Below, in pieces: positions 51,680 to 61,750 of a stretch of DNA of 64,000 nt; the first letter of the stretch is position 1; each line of letters opens with the position of its first letter. A program made the translations under genes and the position numbers. Origin of the DNA: Pseudomonas sp. FEN. Lineage in GTDB: Bacteria; Pseudomonadota; Gammaproteobacteria; Pseudomonadales; Pseudomonadaceae. The notes below the pieces were generated by a model. It was not told the origin of the DNA. It saw only the letters and a list, made by a program, of their open reading frames with translations, and did no database searches. Location of the stretch: contig NZ_CAJFDC010000011.1 in the NCBI RefSeq assembly GCF_904067045.1, positions 1-64,000 of the forward strand. Reading direction: 5' to 3'.

Positions 51680-52489
51680 ATGAACAAGGTCATCGCATTG
51701 CTATCGGGCTTGCCCCTGATGCTGGCGTTGAGTGGTTTTACCACCCGAAATCACCTCGACAACCAGGTCAAGCTGGACGACTACACACGCCAGAAGATCG
51801 AGTTCATCGAGACCCGGATCCTCAGGCACGCCGGCAACGAGCAAGGCGAGCGGATCAAGAATATCTCCGCCAACTTCCTCGGCACGCCCTATGTCGCGCA
51901 TATGCTGGTCGGCTCCGCGACCGCGCCGGAGAAGCTGGTGATCGACTTCCGCGGTCTGGATTGCTTTACCTACCTGGATTATGTCGAGGCCCTGCGCAAG
52001 TCCGACAGCCTGCCGCGCTTCGTTGAAAACCTGGTCCGCACGCGCTACGCGCAGGGCAAGGTCAGCTACGCCGAACGCAAGCACTTCTTCACCGACTGGG
52101 CCCACACCCAGCCCCTCAACGCCCGGGATGTGACAACCCAGGCCAGCCCCAGGGCCACGACCGTCACCAAGGTCTTGAATGCACAAGCGGACAGCGCGGG
52201 TGGCACGCTGATCCCGTCGCTCGGCACGGTCGAGCGCGCCATCACCTACATCCCCAGCCAGTGGATCGACGACAGCGTGGTCAGCCACCTGAAAACCGGT
52301 GACTACATCGGGATCTACACCCCGGCCGAAGGGCTGGATGTCACCCACACCGGCATCTTCATCATGACCGACAAGGGGCCGGTGCTGCGCAATGCTTCCG
52401 CCCGCGAAGCCAACCACAAGGTGGTCGATTCGCCGTTCCTGGAGTACGTGAGGAAAACCCCGGGCATCGTGGTACTCAGGGCGATCTGA
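51680..52489 (+). CDS. DUF1460 (NlpC/P60-like amidase) exported protein
   Basis: A 269-residue protein with an N-terminal hydrophobic segment (VIALLSGLPLMLALSGFT) acting as a signal peptide or anchor. DFRGLDCFTYLDYVEAL places the probable catalytic Cys95, and LDVTHTGIFI near the end supplies the His. NFLGTPYVAHMLVGS is also typical of DUF1460, a papain-like family thought to cleave peptidoglycan or related amides. GGAGAG precedes the ATG. It follows the sensor kinase on the same strand and may belong to its regulon. It is convergent with the LysR gene, six bases apart. Confidence 0.8.
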   Translation: MNKVIALLSGLPLMLALSGFTTRNHLDNQVKLDDYTRQKIEFIETRILRHAGNEQGERIKNISANFLGTPYVAHMLVGSATAPEKLVIDFRGLDCFTYLDYVEALRKSDSLPRFVENLVRTRYAQGKVSYAERKHFFTDWAHTQPLNARDVTTQASPRATTVTKVLNAQADSAGGTLIPSLGTVERAITYIPSQWIDDSVVSHLKTGDYIGIYTPAEGLDVTHTGIFIMTDKGPVLRNASAREANHKVVDSPFLEYVRKTPGIVVLRAI

Positions 52490-52495
52490 GTGGTG

Positions 52496-53392
52496 TCAGC
52501 GCTGCAGCGGTATGTCATCGGCGCAGATGAAATCGATGAACGCGCGTAGCTTGGGGGTCAAGTAGCGACTCGACGGCCAGACCACCTGCATCTGTAGCGT
52601 GCGCAGGATTCGCCCCGGCAATATCGACTCCAGTTCGCCGACCGCCAGCGCCTCGCGCACGGCGAACTCGGGTACGCAGGCAATGCCCAGGCCTTGCCGA
52701 GCGGTATGGATCAACATATCCAGGTTGTTGCAGACCATCGTCTCCGGCACCTTCAGCTCAGTGCCCTGGGCCAGCCCCGCCAACGGCCACTTTTCCAGCT
52801 TGCCGGTGGAAGGCATCCGGTAATGCAGGCATTGGTGCTCCAACAGCTGTTCCACCGCCTGCGGGTAACCCTTCGCGGCGAAATAGCCCGGTGCGCCCAC
52901 CAGATGAAACTCGCAGTTGCCCAACTTCCTGGCCATCAGCCGCGAATCGTGCAATTGCCCAGTGCGGATCACGGCATCAAACCCCTCCTCGACCAGATCC
53001 ACCAGGCGATCGGTGAAGTCCAGCTCCAGGCGGACTTCCGGATATTGGCGCATGAACGACGAAAGTTGCATGAACAGCACCTTGCCCTGCAACGGCAGAC
53101 TGATGCGCAACGTGCCCCGTGGCGCTTGGCTGGAACTGCAGAGCTCCTGCTCGGCCGCTTCCAGTTCATTGAGCACTCGCCGACAGCGCTCAAGAAACAG
53201 CGTGCCTTCGGCGGTCAGGTTGATGCTGCGGGTATTGCGATGGAACAGCCGCGCACTGAGCTTGTGCTCCATGCGGGCGATACTTTTGCCCACGGCCGAG
53301 GCGGAAATACCGAGCAAGCGGCCGGCGGCGACAAAACTACGACTTTCGGCGACCTGCACGAACACGGTGATGCCATTGAGTTTGTCCACCAC
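52496..53392 (-). CDS. LysR-family transcriptional regulator
   Basis: A 298-residue regulator with a GTG start. The helix-turn-helix lies in VAESRSFVAAGRLLGISASA and continues KSIARMEHKLSARLFHRNTR. The effector-binding domain begins around RGTLRISLPLQGKVLFMQLS. It is divergent from the serine hydrolase/MFS pair across 122 bases, the usual arrangement for a LysR activator and its target. The inducer is unknown. Confidence 0.92.
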   Translation of the reverse strand: MVDKLNGITVFVQVAESRSFVAAGRLLGISASAVGKSIARMEHKLSARLFHRNTRSINLTAEGTLFLERCRRVLNELEAAEQELCSSSQAPRGTLRISLPLQGKVLFMQLSSFMRQYPEVRLELDFTDRLVDLVEEGFDAVIRTGQLHDSRLMARKLGNCEFHLVGAPGYFAAKGYPQAVEQLLEHQCLHYRMPSTGKLEKWPLAGLAQGTELKVPETMVCNNLDMLIHTARQGLGIACVPEFAVREALAVGELESILPGRILRTLQMQVVWPSSRYLTPKLRAFIDFICADDIPLQR

Positions 53393-53514
53393 TCGCTCCC
53401 TTGATTAAGGACAAAAAGATCCGTATAGCGCGGAATTGTAACCTCTGTTTTCCTGATATGCCCCGCTCTACCATCGAATCATCAGCTTGACTCATCCATC
53501 ACTCGGGGCCCGAT

Positions 53515-54705
53515 ATGTCTGTCAACGAACCGCTACGCACATTGCAATCCCTTCGTCCTGTCGAGACGACCAGTCTGGCGTCACGGATCGATGCCGTGCT
53601 CGAACAGACCCTGCATGAGCGACGCCTGGTCGGCGCCGTGGTCCTGGTCGCTCATCGCGGTCAACAGGTCTATCAGCGCGCGGCGGGCCTGGCCGACCGC
53701 GAGGCTCAGGTGCCGATGCGCCAGGATGCACTGTTCCGCCTGTCCTCGGTCTCCAAGCCGATCACCTCGGTTGCGGCACTGGCGCTGATCGCCCAGGGCC
53801 GCATCAACCTGGACGACGACATCAGCCACTGGCTGCCGCACTTCAAGCCGACCCTGGCCGACGGCACGCCGGCGCTGATTACCGTACGCCAACTGCTGAC
53901 CCATACCGCCGGGCTCACCTATGGTTTCCTGGAAAGCGATCAGGGCGGAGCTTATCTCGAGGCCGGCGTCTCCGACGGCATGGACCGCACCGAGCTTTCC
54001 CTGGAAGAAAACCTGCGCCGTCTGGGCCAGGCGCCCTTGCTCTACAAACCGGGCAGTCACTGGGGCTACTCGATTGCCACCGATGTCCTGGGCGCTGTCA
54101 TCGCCGCCGCACATGGCACCTCGCTGGCCGAGGCCGTGGACCAGTTGGTCGCCCGTCCATTGGGCTGGAGCGACAGCGGTTTCCGGCTGACCGACGCCAA
54201 CCGCCTGAGTCCGGCCTACCTCAACGACCAGCCACAGCCACGGCGCATGCGGGCACGGGAAGTGGTGCCGGTGTTCGAAGGCACCGCCGGCATCCGGCTG
54301 GACCCTGCCCGGGCCCTGGACAGCGGGGCTTACGACTCCGGTGGTTCGGGCATGGTCGGCAGTGCTGGCGAGTTTCTCCAACTCCTGGAAACCCTGCGTA
54401 AAGGCGGCGCCCCGCTACTCCCCAAGCACCTGGTGGCGGAAATGGCCAGCAACCAGACCGACGACCTGGAGTTGGCCAACTGGCCCGGACGCGGCTTCGG
54501 CCTGGGCTTCACGGTGCTCAAGGATCCGCTTGCCGCGCAGACCGCCGAATCGGTTGGCACTTGGCGCCTGGGTGGTGCCTACGGGCACTCCTGGTTCGTC
54601 GACCCGGCCCAGGAGTTGACAGTGGTGGCCTTCACCAATACAGCCTTCGAAGGCATGTTCGGGCAATTCACCGTCGACCTCTGCAACGCGGTCTACGGCC
54701 AGTAA
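53515..54705 (+). CDS. Beta-lactamase-fold serine hydrolase (family VIII esterase type)
   Basis: A 396-residue serine hydrolase related to class C beta-lactamases and EstB-type esterases. SxxK is SVSK at 78-81 within LFRLSSVSKPITSVAALALI, and HWGYSIATDVLGAVIAAAHG holds the Tyr motif (YSI in place of YxN, as in family VIII esterases). GGAYGHSWFVDPAQELTVVA gives the C-terminal strand motif. There is no signal peptide, so it is probably cytoplasmic and an esterase, not a beta-lactamase. It is divergent from the LysR gene and followed after 77 bases by an MFS gene, suggesting one regulated unit. Confidence 0.85.
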   Translation: MSVNEPLRTLQSLRPVETTSLASRIDAVLEQTLHERRLVGAVVLVAHRGQQVYQRAAGLADREAQVPMRQDALFRLSSVSKPITSVAALALIAQGRINLDDDISHWLPHFKPTLADGTPALITVRQLLTHTAGLTYGFLESDQGGAYLEAGVSDGMDRTELSLEENLRRLGQAPLLYKPGSHWGYSIATDVLGAVIAAAHGTSLAEAVDQLVARPLGWSDSGFRLTDANRLSPAYLNDQPQPRRMRAREVVPVFEGTAGIRLDPARALDSGAYDSGGSGMVGSAGEFLQLLETLRKGGAPLLPKHLVAEMASNQTDDLELANWPGRGFGLGFTVLKDPLAAQTAESVGTWRLGGAYGHSWFVDPAQELTVVAFTNTAFEGMFGQFTVDLCNAVYGQ

Positions 54706-54782
54706 TACCGTGCCAGCAGCTGTTCGAGCGGATCTGGCGCTTCGAATTGATCATCCCCTCACCGAGACCCGGAGTCCGGATC

Positions 54783-55967
54783 ATGAAAGTCCTCCATCCG
54801 ATCTACTTCCTGGCCCTGGGCCTGTTCGGCCTCTACACCCTCGAGTTCGGCGTGGTCGGCCTTCTGCCGACGATCATCGAACGCTTCGCCATCAGCGCCT
54901 CCCAGGCCGGCCTGCTGGTGGGATTGTTCGCACTGATCATCGCGGTGTTCGGTCCGATCATGGTGTTGCTGCTCTCGCGCTTCAACCGCAAGCGAATGCT
55001 CAGCCTGGCACTGTTCTTGTTCGCCGGCAGCAGCGTGCTGTCGGCCTACGCACCGAACTTCGAATCGCTGTTGCTGCTGCGCAGCATCCCGGCGTTGTTC
55101 CATCCCCTGTACTTTTCCCTGGCATTCGTCGCGGCCAGCGCGCTGTACCCGCCTCAGGAGTCGACGCGGGCCGCCGCCAAGGCATTTGTCGGCACCAGCA
55201 TGGGCATGGTCCTCGGGGTACCCTTGACCACCCTGATCGCAGCACAATACTCCTATGAGACTTCGTTCCTGTTTTGCGCGGCAATCAACTGCATCGCGGG
55301 CCTGGGGATCATTGCCCAGTTGCCCGAGGCCCCGGCCAAGGTGAGCGTGTCCTACCGGGAACAACTGGCGATCCTGCGCAAATTCCCGCTGTGGTTGAAC
55401 ATCACTGCCTCGACCCTGATCTTTGCCGCGATGTTTTCGGTGTACAGCTACTCGGCCGAGTACCTGGCCAAGGAGGCGGGCATGAGCGCTCAGTCGATCA
55501 GTATCCTGCTGGTGGTATTCGGTATCGCAGGCGTCGCTGGCAACCTGTATGCCGGTAAGCTGATCGGCCAGAACCTGGCTCGCACCACCCTGCTACATCC
55601 GCTCCTGTTAGCCGCTGCGTATGGCCTGCTGTACCTGTTCGCCAGCCCGTCCTTGCCGGGCATGCTGCTGATCGCGGCGATCTGGGGCGCGACGCATACC
55701 AGTGGGCTGATCGTCACGCAGATCTGGCTCACCTCCGAAGCCCCGCAAGCGCCAGAGTTCGCTACCGGTCTGTACATCTCCTTCATCAACCTGGGCGTAA
55801 CCATCGGCACCACGACCGGCGGCTGGTTCCTCGCTCGCCTCGGCTTGCAGGGCACCCTGTACAGCGGTGGCCTGTTTGCCGGGCTGGCCGTGCTGGTCAT
55901 TGCGCTAAAGGTGCTGTTCTTCAGCGGTGCCGGCGCGCAGACGCGCGCGCCTGTCGCCAGCGACTGA
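54783..55967 (+). CDS. MFS transporter (DHA1-like)
   Basis: A permease of 394 residues with about 12 hydrophobic helices. IYFLALGLFGLYTLEFGVVG begins it, and LLSRFNRKRMLSLALFLFAG carries the basic loop between helices 2 and 3 typical of the family. AAKAFVGTSMGMVLGVPLTT resembles the helix-5 motif C of drug/proton antiporters. It is most like arabinose-efflux or drug-efflux permeases. It is probably co-transcribed with the serine hydrolase and controlled by the divergent LysR protein. The substrate is unknown. Confidence 0.88.
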   Translation: MKVLHPIYFLALGLFGLYTLEFGVVGLLPTIIERFAISASQAGLLVGLFALIIAVFGPIMVLLLSRFNRKRMLSLALFLFAGSSVLSAYAPNFESLLLLRSIPALFHPLYFSLAFVAASALYPPQESTRAAAKAFVGTSMGMVLGVPLTTLIAAQYSYETSFLFCAAINCIAGLGIIAQLPEAPAKVSVSYREQLAILRKFPLWLNITASTLIFAAMFSVYSYSAEYLAKEAGMSAQSISILLVVFGIAGVAGNLYAGKLIGQNLARTTLLHPLLLAAAYGLLYLFASPSLPGMLLIAAIWGATHTSGLIVTQIWLTSEAPQAPEFATGLYISFINLGVTIGTTTGGWFLARLGLQGTLYSGGLFAGLAVLVIALKVLFFSGAGAQTRAPVASD

Positions 55968-56082
55968 GTGAAACACGGATGCTTGTCCATTGACTGACGA
56001 ACCTTCGGCGCACCTGTCAACACAGCCCACCGCGAGGTGGGCGGGGCTGTTACGGCCGTGGGCGGCGACCCGGCTGAAACGT

Positions 56083-57705
56083 CTAGATCTGGAAGTGCCT
56101 GACCATCGTGTTGAGCTCGGCGGCCAGGCTGGCCAGGGACTGCGACGCGGCGGTGGTCTGGTGCGAGCCTTCGGAAGACTGGATCGACAGCTCGCGGATA
56201 TTCAGCAGGTTGCGATCCACCGCGCGCGCGACATGCGCCTGCTCGTCGGCGGCCGTGGTGATGACCAGGTTGCGGTTGTTGATCTCGTCATTCGCCTCGA
56301 CGATCTCCGCCAACGCCGTCTTCGCCGATTCGGCGAGTTCCAGGGTCTGCCGGGTCATGGAACTGCTGTTGTGCATGGAGCTCACCGCGTTGGCGGTACC
56401 GGCCTGGATGCTGCCGATCATCTCTTCGATTTCCCGGGTCGACTGCGCGGTCCGGTGGGCCAAGGCCCGCACTTCATCGGCGACCACCGCGAAGCCACGA
56501 CCAGCCTCACCGGCGCGTGCGGCTTCAATGGCGGCATTGAGCGCCAGCAGGTTGGTCTGCTCGGCGATGGTGCGAATCACATCGAGAACCTTGCCGATGC
56601 CCTGTGCCTGCTCCGCCAGCCCGCCGATCTGTTCGGAGCTGACCTCGACCCCACGGGTCAAGGCCACGATGGCGGTGACCGCCTCGATCATGCGCTGCTG
56701 CCCCGTCAGCGCAATCGTCCGCGACCCCTGGGAAAGTTCCGAGGTCGACGAGGCATTCCTGGCCACCTCTTCAATGGCGCTGGTCATTTCGGTCACGGCG
56801 GTGGCGGCCTGCTCGATTTCACCATGCTGCTGTTGCAGGTCGCGGCTGCTCTCGGCGGTCACCGCGTTCAGCTCTTCGGCTGCCGACGCCAATTGCGTCG
56901 ATGAGCCGGCGATTTGCTTGAGGGTGGTGAGCAAGCTGCCCTGCATGGCGGCCAGCGCCGTGAGCAAACGGCTGGCTTCGTCGTTGCCGACCGGATCGAT
57001 CGGTTGTGTCAGATCGCCCTTGGCGATGGTTTCCGCGACCAGCACCGCTTCGATGATCGGTACGGTGATGCTGCGGGTGAGCAGCCAGGCCACCAGCACG
57101 GTGCCGATACCCACCAGCAGAATCACCAGGCCGATACCCGTTACCGCGTTTTCATAAGTGCTTACCGACTGTTTGCCCGCCCGCTCGGCGCCGCTATTCG
57201 CGCGCTCGATCAGGTCATCCAGATTCTTGGTCATCTGTTCTTAGGCGTCGCGGATAGTCGTGAGGTAGGCATTGGCGCCGGCCTTGTCCCCTTGCCGCGA
57301 CAGCCTGAGCAGCTCAAGGTGATTCTTGGCATAGGCCTCCAGGCTGCGGTTGAATGCGTCCAACCGCCCTTTTTCTTCGCTGGAGGTCAGCAACCCCGCG
57401 TAAATCGCCATCTGCTCATGAACGTTCTGCAAGCGCCCGGCCGATTTGTCCTCATAGACTTTCATATCCGCGTCGCTGGCGGACAGGATGTGGGCCATGG
57501 AGCCCAGGCGATAACGGTCCAGCGAGGCGTTCGCCGCCGCCAGCACCCGCACCCGCTGCAACCAGTTGTTCTGGATATCGGCGGCCTGGGCCTGGACGTC
57601 GCGGGTCTGCTTCAAGGCGAACAAGCCCAGAAACACACTGAGCAAGGCGATAGCGGCAAAACCGATGAACGCTCGGGGGGCAATCCGGATATTTCTCAAC
57701 AGCAT
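56083..57705 (-). pseudogene. Methyl-accepting chemotaxis protein interrupted by an in-frame stop
   Basis: Two pieces in the same frame are split by a single TAA at 57241-57243. The first piece (154 residues) has a membrane helix (FIGFAAIALLSVFLGLFALK) and a four-helix-bundle sensor. The second resumes after the stop with [17 protein letters not shown], a second helix ([20 protein letters not shown]), HAMP, and the signalling domain with the hairpin tip region [20 protein letters not shown]. Reading through would give about 540 residues, the normal MCP length. A Tyr codon turned to TAA would explain it, so this is a recent nonsense mutation or a base-call error. Confidence 0.8.
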
Positions 57706-57927
57706 GGGCGGGATCTCGCAGAGAACGGGGACGGAAGACGACAGGCCACGGCAAGATCATCGGCGAGCCCGGCCAAAGGCTATCGGCCTGGATTCGGCAT
57801 TCTTCAGCGCTGCTTCAGACGTATGTGAAAAACGTGGAAAAACCATCCGATTGGAAAGCCCCCCCTTTTACGATAGTCTGTCAGCCCGCGAAAAATCGCC
57901 CTCGACCTCAAATCGGATCCATCGCGC

Positions 57928-58950
57928 ATGACAAACAGTCCGCTACAGGCAGCAGAAAAAATCCTATTGGTTGCTCCGCACCGCCTGGGCGATACTTTGT
58001 TTGCAACGCCAGGTATTCGTGCACTACGTCTGGCCAAACCGCATGCTCAGATAGATGCCGTCACCTTGTCCGAACTTGCTCATGAACTGCTTTCGCGAAA
58101 CTCGTGCATCAATACACTCTATCGCGCAGAAGATCAGCCTATTGAGCAATTGGCCGTGGGATATGACGTGATCTTGCCATTGCAGAACATTAAAAATACC
58201 GCCACGTACTTGAAAGATGTTCCAAAGGTTTTGATGCTGCCGCGTTATGCTGGTGCGTTTCATTACTCGGAAGACTTTTACCGTTTTGTTCTCCAACACC
58301 TGCCACAAGCGGTTCAAGACCCACTGGGCGCCTATGAGCTCAATGTGACCGCGGAGGATTTGTCACAGGCGGATGGGTTGTTGAAAAAAATTCCCTCCGC
58401 CCCCGAGCCTTTTATTATTGCCTTGCACATGGGCTGTCATCAGATTTCGAAAAAAGGTCGGGGCCTCCTGTCCAAGCTATTTCCTTCCTTGATGACAAAA
58501 GATACGCGCAGCTGGTCTTTCAAGCGTTTCGATCATTTGGTACAGCGCTTGGTGCAGCAGCACCCCTCGGTCTATATCGTGCTCACAGGCTCACCCAGCG
58601 AAGCCTTTGCAGGCGACGCGTTAACCGCTCACCCACACATTGTGAATCTCATCGGCAAAACCAATGTCGGCCAACTCGCGGCGCTGTTCAAGCGTTGCGA
58701 CTTGCTCCTGACCGGCGATACCGGCCCCATGCACGTCGCCTGTGCGATGGACCTGCCCATGGTATTGCTCTGTGGCAAGACCGATCCAGCGCATACCGGA
58801 CCTTATCCCGCGCGCGCGCATCACACCATTATTCAGAAAGACGGGATGGATAATATTTCGGTGGATGAGGTTTATCAGACCGTTACGCGATATCTGTCCG
58901 CTGCGGCAACACAGCCGGATTCAGCGTCCATCACCTCAGCAGCAATCTGA
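57928..58950 (+). CDS. GT9 (heptosyltransferase-like) glycosyltransferase
   Basis: A 340-residue GT-B enzyme of the ADP-heptose family. ILLVAPHRLGDTLFATPGIR is the classic N-terminal motif, FIIALHMGCHQISKKGR the middle, and LLTGDTGPMHVACAMDLPMV the C-terminal donor-site motif, followed by GKTDPAHTGPYPA. Such enzymes add heptose to lipopolysaccharide core, but some act in glycan clusters. It stands alone, and its codons are noticeably AT-richer than those of its neighbours, suggesting a foreign or variable LPS gene. A strong hairpin terminator follows. Confidence 0.85.
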   Translation: MTNSPLQAAEKILLVAPHRLGDTLFATPGIRALRLAKPHAQIDAVTLSELAHELLSRNSCINTLYRAEDQPIEQLAVGYDVILPLQNIKNTATYLKDVPKVLMLPRYAGAFHYSEDFYRFVLQHLPQAVQDPLGAYELNVTAEDLSQADGLLKKIPSAPEPFIIALHMGCHQISKKGRGLLSKLFPSLMTKDTRSWSFKRFDHLVQRLVQQHPSVYIVLTGSPSEAFAGDALTAHPHIVNLIGKTNVGQLAALFKRCDLLLTGDTGPMHVACAMDLPMVLLCGKTDPAHTGPYPARAHHTIIQKDGMDNISVDEVYQTVTRYLSAAATQPDSASITSAAI

Positions 58951-58984
58951 AACTCGCGAATAGAGAAAGCGATACTCATACACA

Positions 58985-59008
58985 ACAAGGGCCTGAACAG
59001 GCCCTTGT
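58985..59008. terminator. Bidirectional hairpin terminator
   Basis: A perfect 10-bp stem ACAAGGGCCT/AGGCCCTTGT with a GAAC loop lies between two convergent genes (GT9 plus, permease minus). A short CGTTT follows on the plus side. The symmetry suits termination from both directions. Confidence 0.8.
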
Positions 59009-59022
59009 CGTTTACGGTAAAC

Positions 59023-60045
59023 TCAGCGCTTGAGTTTGCGCTTGTTGCGGTATTGGTCGATGACCACCGCGATCACAATGATCAACCCTTTGATGATGTC
59101 CTGGATATAGGCATCGACGCCGACAAAGGTGAACCCGCTGGCCATGACCCCGAGGATCAGCGCGCCGATCACCGTGCCGCTGACGCGCCCCACCCCACCG
59201 GCCAGGCTGGTCCCACCGATCACCGCCGCGGCAATCGCATCCAGTTCGTAAGACATGCCCATGCCCGCCTGCCCGGTGGCGGCACGTGCCGAGGCCACTA
59301 CTCCAGCCAACCCCGACAGCAGCCCGGCGATGCTATAGACGATCACCAGGTGGCGCTTGACGTTGATCCCCGAAGTGCGCGCCGCCTGCATGTTGCCGCC
59401 AATCGCATAGGTGTACTTGCCGTACTTGGTGTAACGCAGGGCGATGTGGAAGATCACCGCCACCACCAGGAAAATGATCACCGGCATCGCGCCGTGACCG
59501 ATCGCCGTATAGGAATCCGAGAGCATGCTCACCGGCTGGCCTTCGGTGTAGTAACGCGCCAGGCCGCGGGCCGAGACCATCATGCCCAGGGTGGCAATGA
59601 AGGGTGGAATCCCGGTCAGGGCAATGATGCTGCCATTGATCGCCCCCGCCAGCAGTCCCACCCCGAGCCCGACGAGCACCGGGATCCACACCGGCAGATC
59701 GGTCAGCGACGGAAACACCGCCCGAGCGAAATCCGAGGTTTGCGCCAGGCTCGCGGCGATCATCGCCGAGAGCGCCAGCACCGAGCCCGACGACAGGTCG
59801 ATGCCAGTGGTGATGATCACCTGGGTCACGCCAATCGCCAGCAGACCAATGATCGAGACCTGCAGGATCATCAGCACCAGGCGCTGGGAATTCATCAGGA
59901 AGCTCTGGTCGCGCACGATCCAGCCGAACACCTCAAAAACCAGGCCAATGCCGATCAGTACCAGGAAGATACTCAATTCGGTGGGAAGGCGCCGGCGACT
60001 CTTGACCGGTACCGTTGCAGGTTTGTTTTCCAGTATTGCGTTCAT
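59023..60045 (-). CDS. iatP: Sugar ABC transporter permease, probable myo-inositol
   Basis: A 340-residue RbsC-type permease with about ten membrane helices. LSIFLVLIGIGLVFEVFGWI begins it; GIDLSSGSVLALSAMIAASL, FIATLGMMVSARGLARYYTE and GGTSLAGGVGRVSGTVIGAL are family-typical. The start is the ATG preceded by GGGTGAGTGGTT; a GTG two codons earlier is possible. It is third in an ibpA-iatA-iatP order next to inositol dehydrogenase, as in Caulobacter inositol import, which is the basis of the substrate call. A ribose or other pentose is the alternative. Confidence 0.85.
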   Translation of the reverse strand: MNAILENKPATVPVKSRRRLPTELSIFLVLIGIGLVFEVFGWIVRDQSFLMNSQRLVLMILQVSIIGLLAIGVTQVIITTGIDLSSGSVLALSAMIAASLAQTSDFARAVFPSLTDLPVWIPVLVGLGVGLLAGAINGSIIALTGIPPFIATLGMMVSARGLARYYTEGQPVSMLSDSYTAIGHGAMPVIIFLVVAVIFHIALRYTKYGKYTYAIGGNMQAARTSGINVKRHLVIVYSIAGLLSGLAGVVASARAATGQAGMGMSYELDAIAAAVIGGTSLAGGVGRVSGTVIGALILGVMASGFTFVGVDAYIQDIIKGLIIVIAVVIDQYRNKRKLKR

Positions 60046-60111
60046 AACCACTCACCCTTCTCTCGCGTTGCCGGGGCGCACTGGCGCCGCCGACCTCAGT
60101 TCGTTGAACCA

Positions 60112-61680
60112 CTAGTGAACCGCGGTCATCCCGGAGGCCAGTTGCATGACCCGCTCCTGGGTCGCCTCGCTACGGTCAAGGGTGCCCATCAAGTCACCCT
60201 CGTGCATCACCATCACCCGATCACTCATGCCGAGCACTTCCGGCAGTTCCGAGGAAATCATGATCACCGCCATGCCTTCGCTGGCGAGGTAAGCGATCAA
60301 CCGGTAGATCTCGGCCTTGGCGCCGACGTCGATACCGCGGGTCGGCTCGTCGAGAATCAGGATCCGTGGGTTGGTCATCAGCCAACGGGCGAGCAAGGCC
60401 TTTTGCTGGTTGCCACCGGACAAGGTGTCGATGCATTGCTCCAGCGACGGGGTTTTCACCCGCAACTTCTTGCACATGTCTTCGCACAAGGCGCGCAAGG
60501 CCTTCTGCTGGATGAAACCGTTGCCACCGACGTAATGCGGCAGCACCGCCATCTCCATGTTTTCCATGACCGAGAGGCACGGAAACAGGCCGCTGAGCTT
60601 GCGGTCCTCGGTGAGCAGGGCAAAGCCCTTCTCGATGGCCAGGTGCGGGTCGCTGATCCGTACCGGCAGGCCATCGAGGTGAATCTCACCGCCATCGCTC
60701 GGGGTGATGCCGAACAGCGCTTCGGCGACATTGGTCCGTCCCGAGCCCATCAGCCCGGCAATGCCGAGGATCTCGCCGGCATGCAGGTCGAACGACACCC
60801 CCTGGAAAATACCCTCCAGGCGCAAGTCGCGTACCGACATCAACAGCTTGCCGATCGGCTTTTCGCGCACCGGAAACAATTGGCTCAGCTCACGTCCAAC
60901 CATCATCGAGATCAGGCTGTCGCCATCCATGCTGTCGGCCCGTTGCAGGCCGATATAGGCACCGTCACGGAACACCGCCACTTCATCGGCGATGGCGAAC
61001 ACCTCGTTCATTTTGTGGGTGATGTAGATGATGCCCTTGCCCTGAGCCTTGAGGTCGGCAATGATCGAGAACAGGTGGGCGACTTCCTTGTCGGTGATGG
61101 CCGAGGTCGGTTCATCCATGATCAGGATGTCGGAGTCGTAGGACACGGCCTTGGCGATCTCGACCATCTGCCGTTCGGCGATGCTCAGGTTGCCGACGTG
61201 CTCCTCCGGGTCGAGGTTGATGCGCAGCCGCTCCAGCAGTTTCGCCGTGCAGCGGTGCATTTCCCCATGATCGATCATGCGCAGGCCATTGAGCTGCTCG
61301 CGGCCGATCCAGATATTCTCGGCGACGCTCATGTGCGGCATCAGGTTGAGTTCCTGGTGGATCATTGCGATCCCGGACTGCAAGGCGGCCAACGGTGTCT
61401 CGAAGATCACCGGCTTGCCGCGCAGGCGCAGCTCGCCGGCGTCCGGCTGGTAGATGCCGGCGATGATTTTCATCAGCGTGGATTTGCCGGCACCGTTCTC
61501 GCCCATCAAGGCCAGCACCGACCCCGGGCGCACCCGCAGCTGTACATCGGACAGCGCCACTACCCCGGGAAAGCCCTTGCTGACGTTGACAATCTCCAGC
61601 AGGTACGGCTCATCGACAGGTATGGCGGTTGGCTGGATACCCACCAGCGGGTTGCTCGAAGCAGTCGCTGAAGCGAACAT
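60112..61680 (-). CDS. iatA: Sugar ABC transporter ATPase, probable myo-inositol
   Basis: A 522-residue double ATPase of the RbsA/MglA class. The first half has Walker [10 protein letters not shown], then [20 protein letters not shown] and [13 protein letters not shown]. The second half has a degenerate Walker [10 protein letters not shown], then [15 protein letters not shown] and [20 protein letters not shown], the usual asymmetry of sugar importers. GGAG sits nine bases before the chosen ATG; a frame 12 codons longer is less likely. It lies 66 bases ahead of the permease and 70 bases after the binding-protein gene. Confidence 0.88.
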   Translation of the reverse strand: MFASATASSNPLVGIQPTAIPVDEPYLLEIVNVSKGFPGVVALSDVQLRVRPGSVLALMGENGAGKSTLMKIIAGIYQPDAGELRLRGKPVIFETPLAALQSGIAMIHQELNLMPHMSVAENIWIGREQLNGLRMIDHGEMHRCTAKLLERLRINLDPEEHVGNLSIAERQMVEIAKAVSYDSDILIMDEPTSAITDKEVAHLFSIIADLKAQGKGIIYITHKMNEVFAIADEVAVFRDGAYIGLQRADSMDGDSLISMMVGRELSQLFPVREKPIGKLLMSVRDLRLEGIFQGVSFDLHAGEILGIAGLMGSGRTNVAEALFGITPSDGGEIHLDGLPVRISDPHLAIEKGFALLTEDRKLSGLFPCLSVMENMEMAVLPHYVGGNGFIQQKALRALCEDMCKKLRVKTPSLEQCIDTLSGGNQQKALLARWLMTNPRILILDEPTRGIDVGAKAEIYRLIAYLASEGMAVIMISSELPEVLGMSDRVMVMHEGDLMGTLDRSEATQERVMQLASGMTAVH

Positions 61681-61750
61681 GATCAGATACTCCATCAGCA
61701 AGGCGGACAGTGCCACCTGGCTTGTTTATTGTTGTTATTGAACGGACTGA

